DNA of 12,254 bases from Actinomycetes bacterium (GCA_021798075.1 JAJZYO010000028.1:1-12254), one strand, 5' to 3'; numbered from the stretch's first letter, positions 1-7,523 are shown. Program-made: numbers and translations. Notes: generated from the letters alone by a model not told the origin.

Positions 1-1
1 G

Positions 2-856
2 CCGGGAAACCAGCGGGTTGAGAGCCGGCCGTCAGGTCTGGCTCTCGTGGCCATGGGCCGCTTCGGCGGCGCGGAGCTGTCCTACGCGAGCGACCTCGAC
101 GTGATGGTGGTCTTCGACGACAGGCAGTGCTCGCCGACCGATGCCGAGCGGCTCGCAGAAGACCTGCTCATCCTCGTCAACGGCGCGCCCCCCGTACAAC
201 GTCTTTTCCAGCTCGACCTGTCCCTGCGGCCCGAAGGCCGCAAGGGCGCGCTCGCTCGGAGCTTGGGGGCCTTCGAGGGCTATTACAACAGATGGGCTGA
301 AACGTGGGAGCGCCAAGCGCTCTTGCGGGCGCGCCCCGTCGCCGGCGACCCCGAGGTCGGCCGGCGCTTCATGTCGTTGGCGTCAGAGTTCGTGTGGGGC
401 CGGCCCCTCTCCGAGGACGGGGTACGAGAGATGCGCCGCCTGAAGGCACGCATGGAACGGGAGCGAGTCCCCGCTGGCGAAGACCCGGAGTTCCACCTGA
501 AGCTCGGCCCGGGCTCCCTGTCCGACGTCGAGTGGACGGTGCAGCTTCTCCAGCTCCGGGCTTCCGTCCCGGCCCAGGGCACTCTGGACGCCCTTGCAGC
601 GCTGCGCTCGGGCGGCTTCGTCGACCCAGTCGACGCCGAGGTGCTGGCTGAAGCGTACAGGTTTTGCGAGGCCACACGCAACCGTCTTTACCTCGTGCGC
701 GGCCGCCCCGGTGACTCTCTCCCGCCGCCAGGCCACCACCTGACGGCGCTGGCCCGAAGCCTGGGCACTACCGCCCCCGAGCTTCGGGACCGCTACCGCA
801 GGCTCACCCGCCGCGCGCGACGTGTGACCGAACGGATCTTCTACGGCAAGCCATGA
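2..856 (+). CDS. glnE: Glutamine synthetase adenylyltransferase, C-terminal part (5' end outside window)
   Basis: GlnE adds AMP to, and in many bacteria removes it from, a conserved tyrosine of glutamine synthetase, so it adjusts nitrogen assimilation in the cytoplasm. The reading frame is open from base 2, so the GTG at 47 is internal and the start lies upstream of the window. About 284 residues are visible. They begin with the GlnE nucleotidyltransferase signature MGRFGGAELSYASDLDVMVV, whose metal-binding Asp-x-Asp is encoded at 92-100. Next come LRPEGRKGALARS and the WAETWERQALLRARPVAGD block, then GSLSDVEWTVQLLQLR, typical of the helical domain that follows the catalytic domain. The end (RRARRVTERIFYGKP) fits a normal GlnE C-terminus. 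This is the second, adenylylating half of the usual two-domain enzyme. The gene converges with the zinc-ribbon gene 78 bp downstream. Family assignment is firm; whether the N-terminal half is intact cannot be seen. Confidence 0.93.
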   Translation, partial: PGNQRVESRPSGLALVAMGRFGGAELSYASDLDVMVVFDDRQCSPTDAERLAEDLLILVNGAPPVQRLFQLDLSLRPEGRKGALARSLGAFEGYYNRWAETWERQALLRARPVAGDPEVGRRFMSLASEFVWGRPLSEDGVREMRRLKARMERERVPAGEDPEFHLKLGPGSLSDVEWTVQLLQLRASVPAQGTLDALAALRSGGFVDPVDAEVLAEAYRFCEATRNRLYLVRGRPGDSLPPPGHHLTALARSLGTTAPELRDRYRRLTRRARRVTERIFYGKP

Positions 857-873
857 GGTGGTCGCGAGCCCGT

Positions 874-890
874 GCTGCCCTCCTGGCAGC
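874..890. terminator. Possible bidirectional hairpin between convergent genes
   Basis: A perfect 6-bp inverted repeat GCTGCC / GGCAGC with a 5-nt loop lies in the 78-bp gap between glnE (+) and the zinc-ribbon gene (-), 17 bp after the glnE stop. There is no T-tract on either side, so it would not be a classical intrinsic terminator. Its position between converging genes is the main reason to list it. Confidence 0.3.
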
Positions 891-934
891 GGCGCCGGGC
901 TAGCGCATCCTACGGGGCCGTTGCCTGGTGGCCC

Positions 935-2455
935 TCAGACCATTTCGTGGAGCATCTCCGCGAGGAGCGCCGCCTCGCGCGAGACCTCGTCCAAGCGGCC
1001 GTCCGCCTCCAAGGCCGCCACGACAGCGTGGCCCTGGCTGCGCACACGCCACCAGTACGCGTCGTCGACACCCACCGGGGTCGGCTGCTCGACGGCCGCT
1101 ACTGCGTGGAGGAAGGCCTGCTGGCGCTCCTCGTTGCTCGGGTCGTTGGCAAGGCGGTCCACTGAACCGAAGAGCTCCTCGATCGAGCGGTAGCGCGCCT
1201 CGTCATCTTCCTCGGCAAGCCCGCGCACCTGGCCGAAGAGCGCCTCCACCTCGGTCTCGTGATCTTCTGCCACGGTCAGGTCGGCACCCTCCCAGTTGTA
1301 AGCCACGCCGGCGGACTCGAGCAGCATGGAAAGCTCGATGCGCTGTTCAGGTAGCCATTCCCCAAGCTCGTAGACGATCTCGCCCGTGTCTTCGTCCTCG
1401 ACCTCGTCCTCTCCGACATCTTCGAGCTCATCTAGTTGGTCGACTTGGTCTAGTTGGCCCGCTTGGTCGACCTCTGTGGCCGGGCTGGCCTCCAAGCCTT
1501 CGGCGCGTGCCTCGATCTCGGTTCCAAGCTCGACAAGCGCCCCTTCCTCATCGGCCACCAGGGCTACGCTCGGCGCCTCTTCGCCCCCCTGCTCGCCACC
1601 TTGACCGTCAGGCCCTCCGGCACCCCCTGGCTCTCCGGAAGCGGCTGGCTCTCCGGAAGCGGCTGGCTCTCCGGAAGCGCCTGGCTCTCCGGGACCAGCT
1701 TGACTGGGTACGTTGGCGCCCAGCTCGCCGCCAGGAGTCACCTCCGACTGGGGCAGCTCGACCTGCCGGCCTTTCTCCTTGGCACCCGTCTCGAGACGCG
1801 CCCGCGCCCGCTCGGTCTCGGCATCCGCCTCGGCCTCGCCTGCGCTCGGCGCGACCAGGCGGCACAGGATCTCGGCCTGGTGGCGGATCTCGTCTTCCAA
1901 AGCCTCGTCGGCGCCGAGAGCACCAAGCAGCCTCCGCGTGACGCGCCCAACCGCAGCCATATGCGCTTCGTCCAGGTCGGGAAGGTAGTCGACGGCGAAA
2001 ACAGCGGCAGACGCTTCGGCAAGGGCAACGTCGGCTTGCATGTCAGTCGGGTCCTGACGGAGGAGTTTGGCCGCTTCGTAAAGCTCCAAGGAGGTCCGCC
2101 GGTCCCCGGCCGCCAGCGCCTTCTTCGCTCCCCCGTCTTCCAGCTCTTCGTCCTCGTCCTCGCTGCCCGTGGCACGAGCGACAAGGCGGTCCACCCGATC
2201 TTCGTCCTCGGCCAGTACGACCAGCTCTTCGTCCTCGAAGCGGTGCGGCACGCTGGCCGATATGAGCAGCTGGATCATCCTGCCCCTGGTGGCGTCGTCC
2301 CACTGGTCCAGGCGGTAGCCGACCTCGTCATCCTCAGGCCCGGACTCGAGCTCCCCGAGGGGAGAGGCGACGAGCCTCTCGCCACAGCTGTGGCAGCGGC
2401 CGCGGGCGTTTACCTCGTACCCGCAGAAGGGGCAGTACCAGACCTTCCTGGTCAT
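935..2455 (-). CDS. Acidic zinc-ribbon protein with an internally duplicated module, function unknown
   Basis: A 506-residue, very acidic protein that I cannot assign to a named family. Residues 8-24 form a zinc ribbon with cysteines at 8, 11, 21 and 24 (CPFC and CHSC). Residues 46-97 (YRLDQW start) and 361-410 (YELGEW start) look like copies of one alpha/beta unit. Each copy is followed by a similar helical segment (about 130-200 and 434-506, with QDPTD and NDPSN at matching points), so most of the chain appears duplicated. The linker between the copies is low complexity: GEPAAS repeats near 256-277, then a Gly-rich and an Asp/Glu-rich stretch. There is no signal peptide or membrane segment, so it is probably cytoplasmic. 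The ATG at 2455 has a strong GGGGGGAG Shine-Dalgarno and overlaps the TGA of the upstream FAD enzyme gene (ATGA), implying translational coupling. Composition and motifs support real coding; the role is unknown. Confidence 0.8.
   Translation of the reverse strand: MTRKVWYCPFCGYEVNARGRCHSCGERLVASPLGELESGPEDDEVGYRLDQWDDATRGRMIQLLISASVPHRFEDEELVVLAEDEDRVDRLVARATGSEDEDEELEDGGAKKALAAGDRRTSLELYEAAKLLRQDPTDMQADVALAEASAAVFAVDYLPDLDEAHMAAVGRVTRRLLGALGADEALEDEIRHQAEILCRLVAPSAGEAEADAETERARARLETGAKEKGRQVELPQSEVTPGGELGANVPSQAGPGEPGASGEPAASGEPAASGEPGGAGGPDGQGGEQGGEEAPSVALVADEEGALVELGTEIEARAEGLEASPATEVDQAGQLDQVDQLDELEDVGEDEVEDEDTGEIVYELGEWLPEQRIELSMLLESAGVAYNWEGADLTVAEDHETEVEALFGQVRGLAEEDDEARYRSIEELFGSVDRLANDPSNEERQQAFLHAVAAVEQPTPVGVDDAYWWRVRSQGHAVVAALEADGRLDEVSREAALLAEMLHEMV
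1627..1692 (-). repeat. 18-bp tandem repeat inside the zinc-ribbon gene (3.7 copies)
   Basis: On the plus strand CTGGCTCTCCGGAAGCGG starts at 1627, 1645 and 1663, with a fourth partial copy from 1681 to 1692. The copies are nearly identical. The 18-bp period keeps the frame and encodes the hexapeptide repeat GEPAAS / GEPGAS in the linker between the two duplicated modules. Such near-identity at DNA level suggests recent slippage expansion. Confidence 0.9.
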
Positions 2456-4029
2456 CGCTCCCCCCGAGAGCGCGACGAGGGAAGTACCGGCGCCTCGCGA
2501 CCGGAACCCTCTCCCGATGGGAGGGGCCGCGGTACGGTTACCCTGCCTGCCTGCCCCCCGGGCGTCATCGCATCAACCGGGCTCATGCCAGACTTCATCT
2601 CCTCCTGGTACGCCTCCTCGACGTTGGCCGACCAAACGTCGTGCGCGGCACCCAACAAGTTATCCACCGCGAGTATGGCGGTGTACATCGAGTGATCCTG
2701 GTTGTTGTAACGGTGCATACCGTTGCGGCCCACGGGTTGCACGTTGCGAAGGCCGTCCTCGAGCCAGCCCCGGACGATGTTGACATTTTGCTTGTAACCC
2801 GCATCGTAGTAGGGGTACGCCTGGGGCGTGCGCACCACGAAGCCGGTCTCGACGACGTCGCGGCCCACCAGGCCGATGAGCTCGATCTCCGCCTTGGCCA
2901 TGGCCACCAGCTCTTGGTCGGGCATGGACCAGAGCTCGTCTCCTTCTGAGACGAAGTACTCGAGCCCGAGACTGGTGCGCCCATCCCTAGCCATCCACGG
3001 CGACCAGCGCCCGAAGTTCTGGACGCGACCGACACGCACCTTCGGGTCGTGCACGTACACCCAGTTGTCGGGGAAGCTCGCCTCTTCGGGTACCACGAGG
3101 ACCACGGTCAGGTGGCCGCGGTACCGCAGCTCCCCGGCCGCAGCCAGGACTCGGGCAGGCGCCTCAGGCACGACCGCCCTCACCAGGCAGGGGAGTGGCA
3201 TCGACGAGATCACTGCGCCAGCTGCGTGCTCGGCCGTGACCGAGCCGCTCTGAGCGACCACCGCGACCGCCTGCCCCTCCTCCCTCCGCACGGCCACCAC
3301 CTTCGCACCCGTGATCACACGGCAGCCGGCGGCCTCGACCTTGGCCCTGCAGGCTTCCCACATCATCCCCGGGCCGAGCCGTGGGTACTCGAACCGGTCC
3401 GCCAAGGTCCTTACCGTGCCTTGGTGGGACTTGGGGCCGATTGCGTTCCTGACGGCGGTCGCGAAGTCAAGGCCCCGTATCCGCTGGGCGGCCCAGTCCG
3501 CCCGGAGCTCCGATGCCGGCACCCCCCAGACTTTCTCCGTGTAGGACTTGAAAAAATGTTCATAGAGGCGCCACCCGAAACGAGCCGCCACCCAACCCTC
3601 GAACCCGTCCTGGGACTTAGGAGGGAAAGTACGCACCCATGCATAAGAGCCGGCGCAACGAAGTGACTCCCAAAATCCCAGGTTGCTCACTACATTGGGC
3701 AGTCGCAGTGGGTAATCGTAGTACTTGCCCTTGTAGTAAATCCGAGACAGCCGCGGCCTCACCATGAAATCTTCCTCAGGGAGGATCTCGTGCCAGATGT
3801 CCTTCACGGCTTCCACCTTGGTGAAAAAGCGGTGGCCTCCCGGGTCCACCAACCAGCCCTCGCGCTCCACGGTCCGAGCGAGCCCTCCAACTCCGCTGCT
3901 CGCCTCGAGCACCGTGCAGGTCCGGCCGCGACGAGCCAGCTCGTAAGCGGCGGTGAGCCCCGCTGGCCCAGCGCCAACGACAACGACGTCGCTGGCATGC
4001 CCCGTACCTCTGCAGATGGGCGCGCTCAC
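2452..4029 (-). CDS. FAD-dependent oxidoreductase, UDP-galactopyranose-mutase-like / amine-oxidase fold
   Basis: A flavoprotein of the broad family holding UDP-galactopyranose mutase, protoporphyrinogen oxidase and related enzymes (COG1232/1233 type). From the GTG at 4029 it has 525 residues. VVVVGAGPAGL (15-25) is the dinucleotide-binding GxGxxG motif, Glu42 is placed to bind the FAD ribose, and GVGGLART follows. YNNQDHSM near 440-448 resembles the C-terminal flavin-contact motif of mutase-like members. The GTG start is preferred because it overlaps the TGA of the PIG-V-like gene (GTGA). The alternative is a TTG at 4059, adding 10 residues that are a frame-shifted reading of the upstream gene. 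Neither start has a clear Shine-Dalgarno. Its place among mannosyltransferase genes suggests a role in cell-envelope glycan synthesis, but the substrate is not evident. The last 25 or so residues look like translated repeat DNA rather than family sequence. Confidence 0.85.
   Translation of the reverse strand: MSAPICRGTGHASDVVVVGAGPAGLTAAYELARRGRTCTVLEASSGVGGLARTVEREGWLVDPGGHRFFTKVEAVKDIWHEILPEEDFMVRPRLSRIYYKGKYYDYPLRLPNVVSNLGFWESLRCAGSYAWVRTFPPKSQDGFEGWVAARFGWRLYEHFFKSYTEKVWGVPASELRADWAAQRIRGLDFATAVRNAIGPKSHQGTVRTLADRFEYPRLGPGMMWEACRAKVEAAGCRVITGAKVVAVRREEGQAVAVVAQSGSVTAEHAAGAVISSMPLPCLVRAVVPEAPARVLAAAGELRYRGHLTVVLVVPEEASFPDNWVYVHDPKVRVGRVQNFGRWSPWMARDGRTSLGLEYFVSEGDELWSMPDQELVAMAKAEIELIGLVGRDVVETGFVVRTPQAYPYYDAGYKQNVNIVRGWLEDGLRNVQPVGRNGMHRYNNQDHSMYTAILAVDNLLGAAHDVWSANVEEAYQEEMKSGMSPVDAMTPGGQAGRVTVPRPLPSGEGSGREAPVLPSSRSRGER
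2508..2526 (-). repeat. Palindromic element inside the 3' end of the FAD-enzyme gene
   Basis: CCTCTCCC-GAT-GGGAGGGG forms an imperfect hairpin. It lies about 55-75 bp before the stop codon and is read as PLPSGEG in the protein. This motif has the look of dispersed GC-rich palindromes usually found between genes. Copy number elsewhere in the genome cannot be seen from one window. Confidence 0.35.
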
Positions 4030-5222
4030 GGGGTGAAGGGGATCCGCGCCGAACCCCAAGACATCGCGGCCAGGGCAGCCATCACCAAAGCCGAGAAGCC
4101 GACGAGCACGGGGTAAAGGCGCCTCGGGGCACGGGCACCAACCACACCGATTAGCGGGAAGGCACGCAATGCGACCCGCGGCGTCAAGCTGACGATCGGG
4201 GAGGCGGCCGCCAAGAAGAGGGTGGCGAGCACGAAAGCGACGAAAGCGGCTCCAGGGCGCCCCTTCAAGAAAACAACGAGCAGGACGGCTATGACTAGTA
4301 CGCTCAACATCTTCACGGTGTCGTTGATGTCGTTGAAGCCAAAGCGGTACACGTACCTAAACGCTGTCGGGATGCCGGAAAAAAATGCCCCACCCTGCCA
4401 ACCACGCCTTTGGGTGATGAACCAAGCGAGCGGCGTCCCAGTCCACGCCCACAAAAATGCGAAGAACCCGGCGATGCCAGCAGGTGCGGCCAAGGGTGCG
4501 ATGAACGGGCGAAGGGTACCCCTGTCCCGCCACGCCTTCCAGGCGACGACGGCGCAGGGGGCAAAGGCTGCGATACCAAGCGGGTCAGCAGCGCTGGAGA
4601 TCGCCGCGCAGAGCCCTGCGAGGGCCCACTTCTCCCGGCGCAATGCCATAAAACAGAGCGCCGCAGCGGTGATTAGAAGCCCTTCGCTGTACACCATCGC
4701 CAACACGAAAGCACCCGGTGAAAAGAAGATGAGGACAGCGCCGCGCGTGGCGCCCTGGCGACCGAAGACGTCGCGAAGGGCCCACCACACGACCACCGGG
4801 GCAACCAGTGACAGCACGGAACTGACTATTATGCCGGAAGCGACATAGCTCGTCGCGAGCACCGTGTGCACGAAGTTCACCAGGAGCGGCAACGCCGGGA
4901 AAAAGCCGAGGGATGATTGCGCTGAGTTGCCCTTCCCCGGCAAGATGTGGTGCGGGTAACCAGCTGCCGCTCTCAAATACCACTTGCTGTCCCACGCCAC
5001 GAGCAAGTTCTTTACCGGCTGTCGCGTGGAAGCAGCCGTTGAGGACGCAACGAGCAAAGCCCCGACGTGCGCAGCGAGCCCAATACCGATAGGGACGAGG
5101 CACGAGCGGGCCACCTCGGGCAGGTGCCTGGGCGAAGTGCGGGAACCTGGGCGGACGCGGACCAAGTGGAGGCCGCGAGCTTGGCTTGCGCCCTCGTCTC
5201 GCGACCCGAAGGCGCGCCTCAT
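4026..5222 (-). CDS. PIG-V/Gpi18-like integral membrane mannosyltransferase (GT-C)
   Basis: A polytopic membrane protein of 398 residues resembling PIG-V/Gpi18 mannosyltransferases (COG5542), which use a polyprenol-phosphate-sugar donor outside the cytoplasm. The family signature WDSKWYLRAAAGYP is at 77-90, just after the first membrane helix (about 42-62), and GFFPALPLL follows at 106-114. Further hydrophobic segments run to the C-terminus, roughly eight to nine in all. The frame is open upstream to 5726, but that part is antisense to the divergent GT2 gene and reads as Arg/Ser-rich noise. ATG 5222 is therefore chosen; it has AAGG nine bases upstream and a TAAGGT box at 5236-5231. The gene heads an operon: its TGA overlaps the GTG of the FAD-enzyme gene. 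It probably adds mannose or another hexose to an envelope glycolipid. The acceptor and exact sugar are unknown. Confidence 0.8.
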   Translation of the reverse strand: MRRAFGSRDEGASQARGLHLVRVRPGSRTSPRHLPEVARSCLVPIGIGLAAHVGALLVASSTAASTRQPVKNLLVAWDSKWYLRAAAGYPHHILPGKGNSAQSSLGFFPALPLLVNFVHTVLATSYVASGIIVSSVLSLVAPVVVWWALRDVFGRQGATRGAVLIFFSPGAFVLAMVYSEGLLITAAALCFMALRREKWALAGLCAAISSAADPLGIAAFAPCAVVAWKAWRDRGTLRPFIAPLAAPAGIAGFFAFLWAWTGTPLAWFITQRRGWQGGAFFSGIPTAFRYVYRFGFNDINDTVKMLSVLVIAVLLVVFLKGRPGAAFVAFVLATLFLAAASPIVSLTPRVALRAFPLIGVVGARAPRRLYPVLVGFSALVMAALAAMSWGSARIPFTP

Positions 5223-5230
5223 TGGTCGAT

Positions 5231-5236
5231 ACCTTA
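5231..5236 (-). promoter_or_regulatory. Candidate -10 box for the PIG-V-like operon
   Basis: TAAGGT on the minus strand ends 9 bases before the ATG at 5222, so transcription would begin about two bases upstream of the start codon and give a nearly leaderless mRNA. No convincing -35 is present, and its AAGG could instead act as a Shine-Dalgarno. Confidence 0.3.
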
Positions 5237-5313
5237 GCTGAGCAGGCCCCTTGGCGTGAGCCAGGCCTTCCCCACCCCGAGAGGCCCGCGTCTCTGGCCA
5301 CCCGCCGCCGCGC

Positions 5314-5319
5314 GTAGAC
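5314..5319 (+). promoter_or_regulatory. Candidate -10 box for the GT2 gene (leaderless)
   Basis: TAGACT matches the actinobacterial TAnnnT -10 pattern and ends 10 bases before the GTG at 5329. No Shine-Dalgarno lies in between, so the predicted transcript starts at or within a few bases of the start codon. The -35 region (around 5291-5296) is not convincing. Confidence 0.4.
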
Positions 5320-5328
5320 TGCCAGACC

Positions 5329-6138
5329 GTGCCCGAAAAGGTACCCGATGGTGCCCTTCCCGCTTTATCGGTCGTCGTACCGACACGCAATGAAGCCGGG
5401 AACATCGAGCCGCTCGTGGACCGCCTCGATGCGGCCTTAGCCGGCCTCGATGCCGATTGGGAGATACTCTTCGTCGACGACTCGGACGATTCGACGCCAG
5501 ACGTGGTAGAAGACCTCATGAGCAGGGGCAACCCGCGGGTCACGCTCCTGCATCGCGGGCCAGGCCAGCGCGACGGCGGCCTCGGGGGGGCGGTGAAGCT
5601 CGGGTTTACCAAAGCGAGCGGTCGCGTCATAGCGGTGATGGACGCCGACCTCCAACATCCTCCTGAGGTGGTCCCCAACCTCGTGGCCCCGGTCCTGTCC
5701 GGGCAGTACGACTTGGCTGCCGGCAATCGCTACGGCATCCTCGGTAGCCGCGCCGGCTTGGACGGTCCGGCACGCCAGGTAGTCGCCCTGTCTTGCCGGT
5801 GGCTGTCCCACCGCCTCGTGCCATCGAGCCGGGCCATCGCCGATCCGATGAGCGGCTTGTTCGCGCTGGAACGCTCCGTGGTTGACCGCGCCCAATTGCG
5901 GCCCGAGGGTTACAAGATCCTCTTGGAAGTCATAGCTCGAGGCGACTGGCACAGCGCCGCCAACGTCGACTACCGCTTCGACGAGCGCTATTCCGGCCGA
6001 TCGAAAGCGCGCCTCCGCGAAGGGCTCGTATTTTTGCGCCATCTCTGGCGCCTCTCCAGAGAGGCCCGCCCTTCCAAGGGGGTGGCTGCCAGCCGAGCAG
6101 GCTCCCCCGGCAGCCGCAACGGTCCCGAGGGCGACTGA
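5329..6138 (+). CDS. Polyprenol-phosphate mannose synthase-like glycosyltransferase (GT2, DPM1 type)
   Basis: This enzyme would transfer mannose from GDP-mannose to a polyprenyl phosphate, giving the lipid donor used by GT-C mannosyltransferases. The 269-residue protein shows the whole GT2/DPM1 pattern: SVVVPTRNEAGNI (14-26), ILFVDDSDDST (46-56), GGLGGAVKLGF (83-93), the metal-binding DADLQHPPE (105-113), DPMSGLFAL (172-180), GYKILLE (194-200) and VDYRFDERYSGRSK (213-226). It lacks the C-terminal membrane domain of some homologues, so it is probably a peripheral enzyme on the inner face of the membrane. The GTG start fits the family N-terminus; there is no Shine-Dalgarno, but a TAGACT box lies just upstream. 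The last 151 bp overlap the convergent GT87 gene. It is flanked by its likely clients, the PIG-V-like, GT87 and MptB-like enzymes. A glucosyl rather than mannosyl donor cannot be excluded. Confidence 0.88.
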   Translation: MPEKVPDGALPALSVVVPTRNEAGNIEPLVDRLDAALAGLDADWEILFVDDSDDSTPDVVEDLMSRGNPRVTLLHRGPGQRDGGLGGAVKLGFTKASGRVIAVMDADLQHPPEVVPNLVAPVLSGQYDLAAGNRYGILGSRAGLDGPARQVVALSCRWLSHRLVPSSRAIADPMSGLFALERSVVDRAQLRPEGYKILLEVIARGDWHSAANVDYRFDERYSGRSKARLREGLVFLRHLWRLSREARPSKGVAASRAGSPGSRNGPEGD

Positions 6139-7469
6139 TCCGGCGTCCTACTGGCGGTCTTCACCAGTAGGGCCCTGGGCGACAGGTCCTTGAGCGAGAT
6201 CTGCTTACGCAGCACCCACGCCCAAGTACCGATGAAGGCTATCCCGGCCAGCGCGAGGGAGTCGTCGGCAACCTGAGTAAAAGGCCCCGTAGGGATGCCG
6301 TAGCCCTGTCCGTCGGCGTAGTGCCACCAATAAAACGCCGCAACGGCCACGATTATGACGGCCAGGAAGCCCGCTCTCACCGGGCGGCGCAGCGATTTAT
6401 CGAGCAGAGCCAAGGGAAAGAGGGCGACCCACGACCAATGGTGGTCCCAGGAGATGGGAGATGCGAGCAGGCCCGCGACCGCGATCACAAGCAGGACGAG
6501 TAGCACGCTTTGGCCGGTGTCAAGGAGCCGGCGGGCGACCATAGCAGCCACAGCAATGACGGCGACCGAGAGCACGAACCAGGTCACAGTGGCAAACGCC
6601 CCACCCATACCAAGGCGGTGGAGGATCCCGTTCACGGACTGGTTGCTCACGTAGGTGGGCGTGCCGATCTTCTTGTCCATCGTGTTAAAATGCAGGAAAT
6701 ATCGCGCTGAGATGCTCGGCACGATGAGCCACGTGACAGCCGTTACCGTGATAAATGCGGTAATGCTCCGCATTACTGCGCGCCAGTCGCGCTCGAGCAC
6801 TAGCGCCACGACGAATATGAGAGGCGTGAACTTGACCGCCGCCGCAAGGCCAATGAGCACGCCCCGACCACGCCGCCCTTTTCGCAGCACGTCCGCGGTG
6901 CTCATCGTCATGAGGAAGATATTTATCTGGCCGAAGCCGAAGTTGGCCCGCACGGGCTGGATGGCGATGACGGCCACTAGGGCCAACAACAATGAGAGCA
7001 ACGCTCGCCAAGGTCGGCTCGCCATACGCCAGGAGAGCGGCCCGACCTCGCCTAAGGCAAGCGACAAAAGCAAGGCGAGGCAAGCGAGGCTCGCGAGCGA
7101 CCAGAGGTAGACCATGACGTGAACAGGCACGACCGAAAAGGGGGCGAGGACGGCCATGGCGAAGGGTGGGTAGGTGGCGTAGAGCTTGACGAAGGTAAAG
7201 GAGTGATCGTAGGGGTCGTGCCCGATTAGCAGCTCATGGGCCGCCCCCATGTAGACCCTCAAGTCGAGGAACATGTAGTGGCCCCAGACAAAGGCCATCC
7301 CGTAGGCGAAAAACAAAAGGAACGCGAGCGAAGGCCAAGCTAGCCAGGCTGCGGGCCTCCAGGCGCGCAGCGCTGCCCAACGGCCACGTGCTCCTCCCTC
7401 GCCCCTCGTCCCGTTGCGCCCGACCGCTTCAGCGCGCTGCAACAGCGCCCTGTACGAGGTCAAAGGCAA
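5988..7469 (-). CDS. GT87 (DUF2029, PimE-like) polyprenol-phosphate-mannose-dependent mannosyltransferase
   Basis: A polytopic GT-C glycosyltransferase of up to 493 residues, like mycobacterial PimE/MptC-type alpha-1,2-mannosyltransferases, which take mannose from polyprenyl-phosphomannose outside the cytoplasm. Visible family features are the first membrane helix (about 42-63), FLDLRVYMGAAHELLIGHDPYD (67-88, with the expected acidic residue in the first loop), YATYPPFAMAVLAPF (97-111), GFGQINIFLM, AVKFTPLIFV and SPISWDHHWSW. Around ten membrane segments are apparent. The start is uncertain: the first possible codon is TTG 7469, other in-frame TTGs follow at 7463 and 7442, and none has a good Shine-Dalgarno. 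The GGGAGGAG near 7390-7400 does not precede an in-frame start codon. The C-terminal tail of about 50 residues is basic, antisense to the GT2 gene, and probably dispensable. The closest named role (PimE versus MptC or another) cannot be decided here. Confidence 0.85.
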   Translation of the reverse strand: MPLTSYRALLQRAEAVGRNGTRGEGGARGRWAALRAWRPAAWLAWPSLAFLLFFAYGMAFVWGHYMFLDLRVYMGAAHELLIGHDPYDHSFTFVKLYATYPPFAMAVLAPFSVVPVHVMVYLWSLASLACLALLLSLALGEVGPLSWRMASRPWRALLSLLLALVAVIAIQPVRANFGFGQINIFLMTMSTADVLRKGRRGRGVLIGLAAAVKFTPLIFVVALVLERDWRAVMRSITAFITVTAVTWLIVPSISARYFLHFNTMDKKIGTPTYVSNQSVNGILHRLGMGGAFATVTWFVLSVAVIAVAAMVARRLLDTGQSVLLVLLVIAVAGLLASPISWDHHWSWVALFPLALLDKSLRRPVRAGFLAVIIVAVAAFYWWHYADGQGYGIPTGPFTQVADDSLALAGIAFIGTWAWVLRKQISLKDLSPRALLVKTASRTPDQSPSGPLRLPGEPARLAATPLEGRASLERRQRWRKNTSPSRRRAFDRPE

Positions 7470-7523
7470 ACCGCGACGACAAAGCGAGACTGGCTCGGGC
7501 CCGGCCCGAAGTGGGTGGGCCCC

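Noticed and set aside
928..1941. A 337-codon open frame on the plus strand
   Set aside because: The product is almost all Arg, Pro and Ala, which is typical of a GC-rich antisense shadow.
1454..2695. A 413-codon open frame on the plus strand
   Set aside because: It is antisense to the zinc-ribbon and FAD-enzyme genes and runs across their junction. It has no family motifs, while the minus-strand frames show cysteine motifs, a GxGxxG site and a proper Shine-Dalgarno.
4222..4848. A 208-codon open frame on the plus strand
   Set aside because: It lies antisense to the PIG-V-like gene, and its Lys/Ala/Thr-rich product has no motifs. The opposite strand encodes clear membrane helices and WDSKWY.
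5223..5726. N-terminal extension of the PIG-V-like gene by 168 codons
   Set aside because: The extension is antisense to the GT2 gene and has no family similarity. ATG 5222 has better start signals and gives a normal family length.
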